A stretch of DNA of 64,000 bases from Methylotenera sp. GTDB lineage: Bacteria > Pseudomonadota > Gammaproteobacteria > Burkholderiales > Methylophilaceae. Within the stretch, counting starts at the first letter, position 1. Every line of letters starts with the position of its first letter. The notes under the pieces are model-generated. The model saw only the letters and a program-made list of their open reading frames with translations, searched no databases and was not told the DNA's origin. Below are positions 56,153 through 64,000 of the stretch, one piece after another. The stretch lies in contig JABFRQ010000001.1 in the NCBI GenBank assembly GCA_013141075.1, positions 124,001 through 188,000 of the forward strand. The letters are read 5' to 3'. Both the position numbers and the translations under genes were made by a program.

Positions 56153-56211
56153 CCTGCATAGGCCGCATCAACCGTTATAATCTAGCCTTTCAAAATCGCA
56201 AAAAAATATTC

Positions 56212-59200
56212 ATGTCGCAGACTTCACTGCCTATTCCAAAATCTGGTCAAACTAGCCGCGTTGAGCTTGCTATCAATGGTGAAGACGGTTTAGCGCTTGC
56301 AGAGTTAGCATTTAAACTTAAAGGTAATAAGCAGCCGCTGGTGGTTATTACCGCCAACGCGTTTGATGCGCAACGCTTACTTGAAGAAATTCCCTATTTT
56401 GCGCCTAGTTTAAGCGTGCATTTGCTGCCAGATTGGGAAACGCTGCCTTACGACCAATTCTCGCCGCATCCTGACCTTATTTCTGAGCGTTTAACTACGC
56501 TTTACCAAATTAGCCAAAACGCCTGCGATGTAATTATTGTGCCGCTATCCACAGCGCTAATCCGCCTAAGCCCCAAAGCTTTTTTAAGCGCAAATACGTT
56601 CATGCTTAAAAAAGGCCAGACGCTAGATACTGAAGCGCTACGACTGCAATGCGCAGAAGCGGGTTATCATCATGTGAGCCAAGTCATTAGCCACGGTGAG
56701 TTTAGCGTACGTGGCGGCTTGGTAGATTTATTCCCCATGGGTTCTGCGCTGCCTTACCGTATTGATTTATTTGATAACGAAATTGAAACCATCCGCACGT
56801 TTGATGTAGATACGCAGCGTAGTTTGTACCCAGTGCCTGAAATTCGGCTATTACCTGCGCGCGAATTTCCGCTAGATGAAGCAGGTATTGCGCTGTTTCG
56901 CGGGCAATTTAGAGAAGCCTTTGAAGGTGACCCACAACGCGCTAAGATTTATAAAGATGTGAGCAAGGGCGTGGCTTCTGGCGGCATTGAGTGGTATTTA
57001 CCATTGTTCTTTGAGCAAACCGCAACGTTTTTAGATTACCTGCCAACAGATTGTTTGCTTTGCTTGCATGGCGATTTAGACCACAGCGCACAGCAATTTT
57101 GGCGCGAGGCGCAATCGCGTTATCGAACTTTGGCACACGATGCTGAGCGCCCGCTTTTAACCCCTGAAAAACTGCTCATTAAAACCGAAGATTTTTTCAG
57201 CGCCACGCATGCATTTACACGGCTTTCACTCACTACTAATGGCAAGTCTACGGGCTTGCCAGCGTTAGATATTGAGCGCCGCGCCGAGCAGCCTTTACAC
57301 AAATTACAACAATATATCGCAGATTTTTCTGGGCGTATTTTAATCGCCGCAGAAAGCTTAGGCCGCCGCGAAACCATTTCACAATTATTTGCCGAGCATG
57401 GCTTAAAGCCAGCGCTAATAGAAACTTGGGTAGAATTTGTTAATTCAAAAGAAAAAGTGATGCTTGGCGTTGCGCCCTTGCATCATGGCTTTAGTGCGCA
57501 GTTTGCCATTATTACCGAAGCCGAACTCTACGCCGCCACCGTGCGCCAACAACGCCGCCGCGAGAAAGAAAAAGCGCGCAGCACTGAAGGTATGCTTAAA
57601 GATTTGTCCGAATTGCGTATGGATGACCCTGTAGTGCATGAACAGCACGGTGTTGGGCGCTATAAAGGCTTAGTGAACTTAGACTTTGGCGAAGGCGAAA
57701 CCGAGCTTTTGCTGCTTGAATATTTTGGTGACGATAAGCTTTATGTGCCAGTTTCGCAGTTATTTTTAATCTCACGTTATTCTGGCGGGCCGCCAGAAAG
57801 TGCCCCGCTACACCGTTTAGGCAGTGGTAATTGGGAAAAAGCCAAGAAAAAAGCGCTCAAGCAAATCCGTGATACGGCAGCTGAGTTACTCAATTTATAT
57901 GCTCAACGCGCCTCGCGGCGTGGTCATGCGTTCACCTTAAGTTTGCAAGATTACGAAGCGTTTTGCGAAGGCTTCCCATTTGAAGAAACACCAGATCAGC
58001 TTGAAGCCATTGAAAACGTCATCAAAGACATGCAATCAGGCCGCCCTATGGATAGGCTGGTATGTGGCGATGTGGGTTTTGGTAAAACTGAAGTCGCACT
58101 GCGCGCCGCGTTTGTGGCGGTGATGGGCGGCAGGCAAGTTGCAGTATTAGTACCAACCACGCTATTAGCCGAGCAGCACTATAATAATTTTAAAGACCGC
58201 TTTGCGGAATGGCCAATTAAAATTGCCGAAATCTCACGCTTTAGAACCGCCAAAGAACAAAAAGAAGCGCTAGCAGGCTTAGAAGCTGGGCAAATTGATA
58301 TTATTATCGGCACGCACCGCTTGATTCAAAAAGATGTGAAGTTTAAAAACCTAGGCTTAGTGGTGTTAGATGAAGAACACCGTTTTGGTGTGCGCCAAAA
58401 AGAGCAGTTAAAAGCCTTGCGTGCTGAGGTAGATATTCTCACACTCACCGCCACACCGATACCACGCACACTGAGCATGGCGATGGAAGGCTTGCGTGAG
58501 TTTTCTATTATCACCACGCCGCCGCAAAAACGTTTGAGCATTAAAACCTTTCATACCGATTATTCTGAAGGCATTATTCGTGAGGCCGCCATGCGCGAAT
58601 TCAAGCGCGGTGGGCAAGTTTATTTTCTACATAATGAAGTGGCAACCATACATTCTATGCGCGAAAAACTTGAGCGCATATTGCCAGACGCGCGCATTGC
58701 AGTGGCACACGGCCAACTGCGTGAGCGCGAGCTAGAGCATGTGATGCGCGACTTTTATAACCAGCGTTACAACCTATTACTCTGCACTACGATTATTGAA
58801 ACTGGCATTGATGTACCAACCGCCAACACCATTATTTTAAATAAAGCCGATATGTTTGGCCTAGCGCAAATGCACCAGTTACGCGGCCGCGTGGGGCGCT
58901 CGCACCATCAAGCATATGCGTATTTACTCACAGACGCTGACCGAAAAATTACCCCGCAAGCGCAAAAACGCTTAGATGCCATTCAACTGATGGAAGACCT
59001 AGGCGCGGGATTTCACCTTGCCATGCACGATTTAGAGATTCGTGGTGCAGGTGAATTGTTAGGCGACAGCCAAAGTGGTGAAATGCAAGAAATCGGCTTT
59101 CATTTATATTCTGAAATGCTCAACCATGCGGTTAAACAACTCAAAGCGGGTAAAGAGCCTGATTTAAACGCGCCGCTAGGCGTAACCACAGAAATAAATC

Positions 59201-59613
59201 TGCACACACCAGCCCTGCTACCCACCAAATATTGCCCAGATGTGCATGAGCGCCTGGTGATTTACAAACGCCTAGCCAACTGTGTTGAAGATGACGATTT
59301 AGACAACATGCAAGAAGAACTCATCGACCGCTTTGGCTTGCTCCCAGAACAAGGCGAAGCGCTCATTGCCTGCCACAGACTGCGCATTGCCGCTAAAGCC
59401 ATAGGCGTAATTAAAATAGACGCTTCAGATGCCGCAATACAACTGCAATTTAACCCGAAAGCGGATATTGACCCGATGAAGTTAATTGGCCTGTTACAAC
59501 GCGATAAACGTTGCCGCATGAATGGCCCTGATAAATTGCGCGTCACCATCGGCTTGGCTGATATACAATTACGCACTGAATTTGTGAAAACACTATTGAA
59601 AGAGTTTACTTAA
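56212..59613 (+). CDS. mfd: Transcription-repair coupling factor
   Basis: The 1133-residue product is Mfd. In order: a UvrB-like N-terminal module (residues about 20-350, GDFETLPYD-like DWETLPYDQFSPHPDLISERL; SHGEFSVRGGLVDLFPMGSALPYRIDLFDNEIETIRTFD), the RNA polymerase interaction domain (LDFGEGETELLLLEYFGDDKLYVPVSQLFLISRY), the translocase with Walker A CGDVGFGKTEVALRAAF, DEEHRFGVRQKEQLK, TATPIPRTLSMAMEGLREFSII and QLRGRVGRSHHQAYAYLL, and a C-terminal TRG/D7 domain. It displaces RNA polymerase stalled at DNA lesions and recruits UvrA. A TATAAT box lies at 56176-56181. DedA gene follows without gap. Confidence 0.96.
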   Translation: MSQTSLPIPKSGQTSRVELAINGEDGLALAELAFKLKGNKQPLVVITANAFDAQRLLEEIPYFAPSLSVHLLPDWETLPYDQFSPHPDLISERLTTLYQISQNACDVIIVPLSTALIRLSPKAFLSANTFMLKKGQTLDTEALRLQCAEAGYHHVSQVISHGEFSVRGGLVDLFPMGSALPYRIDLFDNEIETIRTFDVDTQRSLYPVPEIRLLPAREFPLDEAGIALFRGQFREAFEGDPQRAKIYKDVSKGVASGGIEWYLPLFFEQTATFLDYLPTDCLLCLHGDLDHSAQQFWREAQSRYRTLAHDAERPLLTPEKLLIKTEDFFSATHAFTRLSLTTNGKSTGLPALDIERRAEQPLHKLQQYIADFSGRILIAAESLGRRETISQLFAEHGLKPALIETWVEFVNSKEKVMLGVAPLHHGFSAQFAIITEAELYAATVRQQRRREKEKARSTEGMLKDLSELRMDDPVVHEQHGVGRYKGLVNLDFGEGETELLLLEYFGDDKLYVPVSQLFLISRYSGGPPESAPLHRLGSGNWEKAKKKALKQIRDTAAELLNLYAQRASRRGHAFTLSLQDYEAFCEGFPFEETPDQLEAIENVIKDMQSGRPMDRLVCGDVGFGKTEVALRAAFVAVMGGRQVAVLVPTTLLAEQHYNNFKDRFAEWPIKIAEISRFRTAKEQKEALAGLEAGQIDIIIGTHRLIQKDVKFKNLGLVVLDEEHRFGVRQKEQLKALRAEVDILTLTATPIPRTLSMAMEGLREFSIITTPPQKRLSIKTFHTDYSEGIIREAAMREFKRGGQVYFLHNEVATIHSMREKLERILPDARIAVAHGQLRERELEHVMRDFYNQRYNLLLCTTIIETGIDVPTANTIILNKADMFGLAQMHQLRGRVGRSHHQAYAYLLTDADRKITPQAQKRLDAIQLMEDLGAGFHLAMHDLEIRGAGELLGDSQSGEMQEIGFHLYSEMLNHAVKQLKAGKEPDLNAPLGVTTEINLHTPALLPTKYCPDVHERLVIYKRLANCVEDDDLDNMQEELIDRFGLLPEQGEALIACHRLRIAAKAIGVIKIDASDAAIQLQFNPKADIDPMKLIGLLQRDKRCRMNGPDKLRVTIGLADIQLRTEFVKTLLKEFT

Positions 59614-60225
59614 ATGTTAGCAAAAATAATTGCCGTCGTTGCCACTTGGATTATGGGCGTGATTTCCACAATGGGTTATGGCGGTATTGTGCTGCTCATG
59701 GCGATTGAATCTGCCTGCATTCCATTGCCTTCTGAAATCATTATGCCATTTGCAGGCTTCTTGGTTTTTAAAGGTGAAATGTCGCTTTGGTTAGTGGCTT
59801 TGGCAGGTGCAATTGGCTGTGTTGTTGGCTCAATCCCTGCCTATTACGTGGGCATGTTAGGTGGCAGACCACTGGCTGAAAAATTTGGTAAATACGTGTT
59901 AATTAGTAAAAAAGATTTAAATTGGGCAGACAAAGCTTTTGCAAAACACGGTGAAATTATTATTTTTGTGGGGCGCATGTTGCCCGCAGTGCGCACGTTT
60001 ATTGCCTTTCCCGCTGGTGTGGCGCGGATGAATATGACTAAATTTGTGATTTACACATTTGTCGGCTCATTTATTTGGTGCTGGTTATTAGCATTTGCGG
60101 GCATGAAAATGGGCGAGAATTGGGAAACGTTAGGCAAATATTTTCACCAGTTTCATTATGTAATTGTTGGTGCTGGCGTGGTGTTTTTGGTGTGGTATGT
60201 AAGGCGGCATTTTAAACACAGTTAA
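59614..60225 (+). CDS. DedA-family membrane protein
   Basis: The 203-residue product has four to five hydrophobic segments and DedA/VTT signatures: LLMAIESACIPLPSEIIMPFAGFLVFKGE (with a conserved acidic residue E), GSIPAYYVGMLGGRPLAEKFGKYVLISKKDL, and IIFVGRMLPAVRTFIAFPAGVARMNMTKFV. Family members act as proton-driven scramblases or flippases for undecaprenyl phosphate and phospholipid, and help membrane homeostasis and drug resistance. The ATG at 59614 lies directly after the mfd stop codon, so the two genes share a transcript. Which lipid it carries cannot be told. Confidence 0.92.
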   Translation: MLAKIIAVVATWIMGVISTMGYGGIVLLMAIESACIPLPSEIIMPFAGFLVFKGEMSLWLVALAGAIGCVVGSIPAYYVGMLGGRPLAEKFGKYVLISKKDLNWADKAFAKHGEIIIFVGRMLPAVRTFIAFPAGVARMNMTKFVIYTFVGSFIWCWLLAFAGMKMGENWETLGKYFHQFHYVIVGAGVVFLVWYVRRHFKHS

Positions 60226-60251
60226 GCCTGCACTATTAGGCATTAACAGCC

Positions 60252-60314
60252 GTCATTGCGAGCGTAGCGCGGCAATCTAACGCTTTTAGATTGCCACGCT
60301 ACGCTCGCAATAAC
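60252..60314. repeat. Palindromic intergenic repeat, copy 3
   Basis: Arms at 60252-60278 and 60288-60314 match in 25 of 27 positions. The left arm is nearly identical to the arm of copy 1 at 392. It lies at the convergent ends of the DedA gene and the helicase gene, where a bidirectional terminator is expected. Confidence 0.85.
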
Positions 60315-60316
60315 AG

Positions 60317-63300
60317 TTAAAAAGTGATGTCTTGCAATTCAATCAGTTGACCTAAGCTCAAAAACAACACCGCCATTTTAATCGGCAAACCTTCACCTAA
60401 AAACAAAGCCGCATAACGCACCAACTGTGGCCGATGTTGCTCTGCGGCGTTAATTAAATCATCTTTTTCATCCAAAGCTGTAAGTTTGTAATCCACAATC
60501 CAGCGCGTACCATCTTCAATAAACGTGCGGTCAATCACGTGGTTTTTAACATTATCTTCTGCCACTTCCATCAAGCTTAATTCACTTGCTGCCTCTGTGT
60601 GATTTGTAAGCACCCATTGCCCTGCTTCACTCGCCAAAGTAGCATTTAAGGCCGCCAATACTTGCGCTGCACCCTGCTCTGCGAGTGGCTTAGAATGGCC
60701 TTGCTGCATCAACCATCTTTGCATCGCTGGCTGGCATTGTTGCAAGCGGGACGCAGGCCAGTTATTCAAGCCGCTTGTGGCGAATAACTGCATATAAAGA
60801 TGAGCAAGTATGCCGCAATGTTTTTGCAGGTCAAATTTATTGAAATTATCATTTGAAAAATCTCTTGTGATATCAGCTTGTAGGTCAGGCTTTAGCCCGT
60901 CATATTTGGGTGAAACCCGACCTACAAGTGGCAAGTCGCCTAACATTTGTACACTAAATTCGCTACTTTGTAAGCGTTGCAATTGCGGTTTAAATTGAGT
61001 GATATCTAGTGTTGGATCGCCATTAGGGCTTTGTGTAACAGGTGCCGCTTGGCTAAATTCTGCTTCTACCGCTGGCCATAACACTTGCAATAATGAATTC
61101 GCTTTGGGCTTTACTTCGCCGTCTTTATTGGCTTCTGCGCTGGCAATAATATGCAATTGCCGCTCTGCACGTGTGGCGGCTACGTAGAGCAAACGCACGG
61201 TTTCGTTATCGCTACGTTCTTTTTCTAGTGCTTTTAAAAATTCATAAATGCTGGCTGGTGCATTTTTGGCTTTTGGGGTGAGCGGAGCGGCGATTAAATG
61301 TAATTGATTGCCCACCATTACCTCTTGCCAAAGCACCAGTTCATTATCAGAGTGCCGTGGTTGCCGGTTGAGCGCGGGCAAAATTACCGTATCAAATTCC
61401 AGCCCTTTTGATTTATGTATGGTTAAAAACTGCAAGCTATCATCGGCGTGAATATCTGGTTTAGCGTAGAGCTTCTTCATGGCTTGCTCCAGCACTTCTA
61501 AATCCAAATGCCCGCCACGGCTTACTTTTTCTACCAAGTCAAAAAATACTTGCACATCGCGATTATCGCCTTCATCCACCAAGCATTTGCCGCCGCCAAG
61601 TTGCAGCCACGTGCTTTCTAACCAACGGCGAATCGGCATGCGGCCTTGTGCTTCAAATGCAGCGCTGAGCACGGTTTTAACATGGTTGATGCGTAGTTGG
61701 CCATCTTCACTTAAGCTGCGTAAACGCGCTTCATCTTGCATCAATTGCCAAATGGTCGCGCGGTGATTATCTGCCGCCAGCTTGTGTAAATCTGCCAACA
61801 TTAGCCCGCACCAAGGCGCGCGCAACATATTTAACCAATGAATTCTATCAGCCCGATGGTGCAGCGCACGCGTGAGCGACAGCGCATCTTGCACGGTTTG
61901 GCGGTCATTCAAATGTTCAATTTCTACTGCCTGAAATTTTAAATGCGGATGATTGCGCCGAATTTCAGACACCAACTCTTTTAAATGGCTACGGCTACGC
62001 ACCAGCACGGCGATTTTTCGTACGGGGTTTTGTAAGCGTAGTTTTACAATTAAATCAGCCACATACGCGGCTTCATGCTGCTTAATATTGAGGCTTTCGG
62101 CATCGTCATCAGTTTTTGCTTCAATAACAAGCGGGTGAATCTGCACGCCTTCATCGGCAATGTTTGGGCGCGTGGCGGTAAATTCTCGGTAGCTAATTGC
62201 GCCTTGGTTGATATTATCCGCGCTAGGGAAAACCTGCCCAAACGCGTGGTTAATCCAACTCACCACCGCGGGGTGCGAGCGATTATTGCGGCTTAACTGC
62301 AAGCGTGTGAGCGGTAAATGGCCGATGCCAAATTGCGACGCCTGCAAAAACAAGCTCACATCCGCCTTACGAAAACGGTAGATAGATTGCATGGGGTCGC
62401 CCACGCAAAATAAGGTGCGACCGTCGTCCACTTGCCAGCCTTCAATCAGCTTTTCTATCAAGCGCATTTGCACGGGGCTGGTGTCTTGAAACTCGTCTAT
62501 TAACAAATGTGAAATTTTATAATCTAGCTTCAACGCTAAGTCTGTTGCGCCCTGCTCGTTTTCTAGCGCTTGTTGCGCGCTGCTGGCAATTGCCACAAAA
62601 TCCACCTCGCCCGCCGCTTGAAACACCAACCACAGATGCCGCTCCGCTAATATTAGCAATTGGGTAAGCGCTTGAATTACCTGCTGATTTTCTGCCAAAG
62701 TTGCCATTGTAGGCAAGCTGAGTACCTTAGCGATGACCTCGCTACTTTCTAGCGTATTAACAATGGCTAAAAACTCTTCTTTTTTGCTTTTATGCTCCTT
62801 ATCTGCAGGAAAGCCATGATTTTTATTCACGCTTTTTCGATAAGTTTGCTCGGTTTTGGTGACTAAAAAATTCGCCAACGCTTGCCACTGCATTAAATCA
62901 TTCGCATCGGCTTGTAACGAAAATTGCCAATCTAGCAAAATCGCAATATCAGCGTTGCAATCCAAATTACTCGCGGCAAAGCGAGCAAGCGGCATCAGTG
63001 AGTTTTGCGCATGGCTAGGCACTATATTTAATGCGGCTTGCAGGGCATCTGCAATTAAATGCTGTAAGGCAGATTCTGTATTCTGCGCAATTTCCTCTGC
63101 CGATAATGCATGATGCTGCCCCGCGTGCGGCAACCATTGGTCGCGCCTCGCCAGCATTTTTGCGAGCAGTGCCATAAGTTTTTCGCTATTGTTATCCATG
63201 TAACGTAGCGCGGTGGTGACGGTGTCATCGGCTTGCGTTTCTTGCGTAATGCCAGCAATGGCGCGGCGCGCGGCTTCTAAATAATGCGTATCAGTATCGT

Positions 63301-63736
63301 CGCTCACCACAGGCTGGCCGCCAAACTTGCTTAACAACGGCATTTGCCGCGTTAAGCTACTACACAGCGCATCAATTGTTAAAATGCGCAAACGGCTAGG
63401 CTGGGTGAGAATATCCCAGTTTTTTGCGTTAGATTGTTGCAAGGCATTATTCGCCAACTCCCGCGTTTTAAGCTTATGCGGCGCGGTTTCTAGCGTTTGT
63501 TGTTGGGCGTTTTCTAAACTTAACAAAATGCGATTGCGCATTTCAGTGGCCGCTTTATTGGTAAACGTGAGCGCAATAATTTCTTCAGGCTCGTTCACCG
63601 TCGCCAATAGTTTAAGGTAACGCTGCGTCAACAACTCCGTTTTACCTGCGCCAGCAGGTGCTTCTACAATGAAAGAAGCGTGCTCTAAAGCGCGTTCGCG
63701 GTTTTGGGTGTCTATAGTGTTTAGGTCCAATGTCAT
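60317..63736 (-). CDS. UvrD-family helicase-nuclease (AddA/RecB-like)
   Basis: The 1139-residue product is a UvrD/Rep-type superfamily 1 helicase: Walker A APAGAGKTELLTQRYLKLL (residues about 26-44), motif Ia ALTFTNKAATEMRNRI, motif II DEFQDTSPVQMRLIEKL, GDPMQSIYRFRKADVSLFLQ, motif V TIHKSKGLEFDTVILP and motif VI RLLYVAATRAERQLHI. The C-terminal PD-(D/E)xK nuclease looks intact (VIDRTFIEDGTRWIVDYKLT and HRPQLVRYA). This is the AddA-like type found in many proteobacteria with an AddB-like partner; no addB is in the window. Its ATG overlaps the stop of the upstream HipA-like gene by four bases. Residues 935-950 derive from an inserted repeat. Confidence 0.92.
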   Translation of the reverse strand: MTLDLNTIDTQNRERALEHASFIVEAPAGAGKTELLTQRYLKLLATVNEPEEIIALTFTNKAATEMRNRILLSLENAQQQTLETAPHKLKTRELANNALQQSNAKNWDILTQPSRLRILTIDALCSSLTRQMPLLSKFGGQPVVSDDTDTHYLEAARRAIAGITQETQADDTVTTALRYMDNNSEKLMALLAKMLARRDQWLPHAGQHHALSAEEIAQNTESALQHLIADALQAALNIVPSHAQNSLMPLARFAASNLDCNADIAILLDWQFSLQADANDLMQWQALANFLVTKTEQTYRKSVNKNHGFPADKEHKSKKEEFLAIVNTLESSEVIAKVLSLPTMATLAENQQVIQALTQLLILAERHLWLVFQAAGEVDFVAIASSAQQALENEQGATDLALKLDYKISHLLIDEFQDTSPVQMRLIEKLIEGWQVDDGRTLFCVGDPMQSIYRFRKADVSLFLQASQFGIGHLPLTRLQLSRNNRSHPAVVSWINHAFGQVFPSADNINQGAISYREFTATRPNIADEGVQIHPLVIEAKTDDDAESLNIKQHEAAYVADLIVKLRLQNPVRKIAVLVRSRSHLKELVSEIRRNHPHLKFQAVEIEHLNDRQTVQDALSLTRALHHRADRIHWLNMLRAPWCGLMLADLHKLAADNHRATIWQLMQDEARLRSLSEDGQLRINHVKTVLSAAFEAQGRMPIRRWLESTWLQLGGGKCLVDEGDNRDVQVFFDLVEKVSRGGHLDLEVLEQAMKKLYAKPDIHADDSLQFLTIHKSKGLEFDTVILPALNRQPRHSDNELVLWQEVMVGNQLHLIAAPLTPKAKNAPASIYEFLKALEKERSDNETVRLLYVAATRAERQLHIIASAEANKDGEVKPKANSLLQVLWPAVEAEFSQAAPVTQSPNGDPTLDITQFKPQLQRLQSSEFSVQMLGDLPLVGRVSPKYDGLKPDLQADITRDFSNDNFNKFDLQKHCGILAHLYMQLFATSGLNNWPASRLQQCQPAMQRWLMQQGHSKPLAEQGAAQVLAALNATLASEAGQWVLTNHTEAASELSLMEVAEDNVKNHVIDRTFIEDGTRWIVDYKLTALDEKDDLINAAEQHRPQLVRYAALFLGEGLPIKMAVLFLSLGQLIELQDITF
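60877..60928. repeat. In-frame palindromic repeat inside the helicase gene
   Basis: CTTGTAGGTC (60877-60886) and GACCTACAAG (60919-60928) are perfect 10-base ends of a 52-base imperfect palindrome (GTAGGTC...TTTAGCCCG...GGGTGAAACCCGACCTAC type). It reads through as LVGRVSPKYDGLKPDLQA on the gene's strand and the frame is kept. Palindromes of this kind are usually intergenic; here it is coding. Confidence 0.75.
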
Positions 63737-64000
63737 GGACTCAGCCGCTCAATTTTAGCACTAGCTATCATGATGTGTCGCTCAAGTGCTGCGACACAGG
63801 TTTCAAATCGTTGACTAAACCTTCCTTCTGCTTTAACACTGGTAAGGAAAATACGCGCCAGTTCTTCTGCACGCAGCCAAGTTTCACTAGGCACGCTAAT
63901 GTGGATGTTTGCTTCGGATATGGAATCAGACAGACCTCCGCCAGTCCTAGGCGCAAAACTCATGGGCGTCATATCATATGCAGGAGCAATACTATAAGGC
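63733..64000 (-). CDS. HipA/YjjJ-type kinase, partial (5' end outside window)
   Basis: The frame enters from the right edge and ends TGA at 63733-63735, giving about 89 C-terminal residues. It reads PYSIAPAYDMTPMSFAPR, the conserved HipA-family segment (AP-x-YD-M-L-P-M-type) that follows the kinase core, best matching the YjjJ-type toxins. The end (LRAEELARIFLTSVKAEGRFSQRFETCVAALERHIMIASAKIERLSP) is the usual helical tail. HipA-family kinases phosphorylate tRNA synthetases and are toxins paired with HipB-like antitoxins; the partner would lie outside the window. The stop overlaps the start of the helicase gene by four bases (ATGA), so the two are likely translationally coupled. Confidence 0.8.
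   Translation of the reverse strand, partial: PYSIAPAYDMTPMSFAPRTGGGLSDSISEANIHISVPSETWLRAEELARIFLTSVKAEGRFSQRFETCVAALERHIMIASAKIERLSP

Noticed and set aside
63768-63956. A second minus-strand frame near the right edge
   Set aside because: The overlapping frame 63733-64000 carries the HipA-family APAYDM motif and continues past the window edge.
1-64000. tRNA, rRNA, CRISPR, IS or prophage genes
   Set aside because: I looked for cloverleaf, 16S/23S, spaced direct repeats, transposase motifs and integrases on both strands and saw none.

Overview
The window is a gene-dense bacterial chromosome segment: AT-leaning, no intergenic stretch over 300 bases, and no integrase, IS transposase, phage, CRISPR or RNA gene that I can see. 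The gene content points to a Gram-negative proteobacterium (DsbB, YhdP and YdbH/YnbE/YdbL envelope proteins, RND efflux, TldD, Mfd). Beta-proteobacterial protein style, low GC, a flavocytochrome c pair, a PQQ-type sugar dehydrogenase and a DUF1800/DUF1501 pair make a Methylotenera-like member of the Methylophilaceae my best guess. The family assignment is inference.

Layout. 1-4450 (minus): a partial PolB-type 3'-5' exonuclease, then the close-packed run dsbB-cysM-ydbH-ynbE-ydbL. 4582-5802 (+): xseA. 5799-12380 (minus): an unknown secreted protein, a DUF455 ferritin-like protein, then a periplasmic redox block (beta-propeller lipoprotein, unknown secreted protein, PQQ-type sugar dehydrogenase, flavocytochrome c sulfide dehydrogenase flavoprotein and cytochrome, ankyrin protein). 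12434-23934 (minus): purL, a serine hydrolase, a heptaheme cytochrome c with a DUF4197 protein, glycogen phosphorylase and an SbmA/YddA-type ABC transporter.

24113-32491 (+): an operon under a strong promoter carrying two tandem palindromic operators (membrane protein, lipoprotein, winged-helix regulator, TonB-like anchored protein), then a complete RND efflux operon. 32553-40916 (minus): htpG, the DUF1501/DUF1800 pair and glnE. 41038-45208 (+): acs, prfC and ychJ. 45217-47807 (minus): an unknown protein and an ABC-F protein. 48023-60225 (+): yhdP, a nitrilase-family amidase, tldD, an aldo/keto reductase, a lycopene-cyclase-domain-like membrane protein, mfd and a DedA protein. 60317-64000 (minus): an AddA/RecB-like helicase-nuclease preceded by, and overlapping four bases with, the C-terminus of a HipA/YjjJ-type kinase.

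How the genes fit together. Two AsmA-like inter-membrane lipid-transport systems (YdbH-YnbE-YdbL and YhdP) lie in the same window. The fcc/PQQ block would feed periplasmic electrons into cytochrome c. A family of palindromic repeats (392, 34606, 45829, 60252, with shorter relatives at 43135 and 52855) sits between genes, and one unrelated palindromic repeat is inserted in frame inside the helicase gene. Most of the window is core housekeeping. The most unusual items are the double-operator promoter with its putative regulator, the HipA-helicase overlap, the in-frame repeat, the lycopene-cyclase-like membrane protein and a possible 21-residue membrane peptide at the end of acs.
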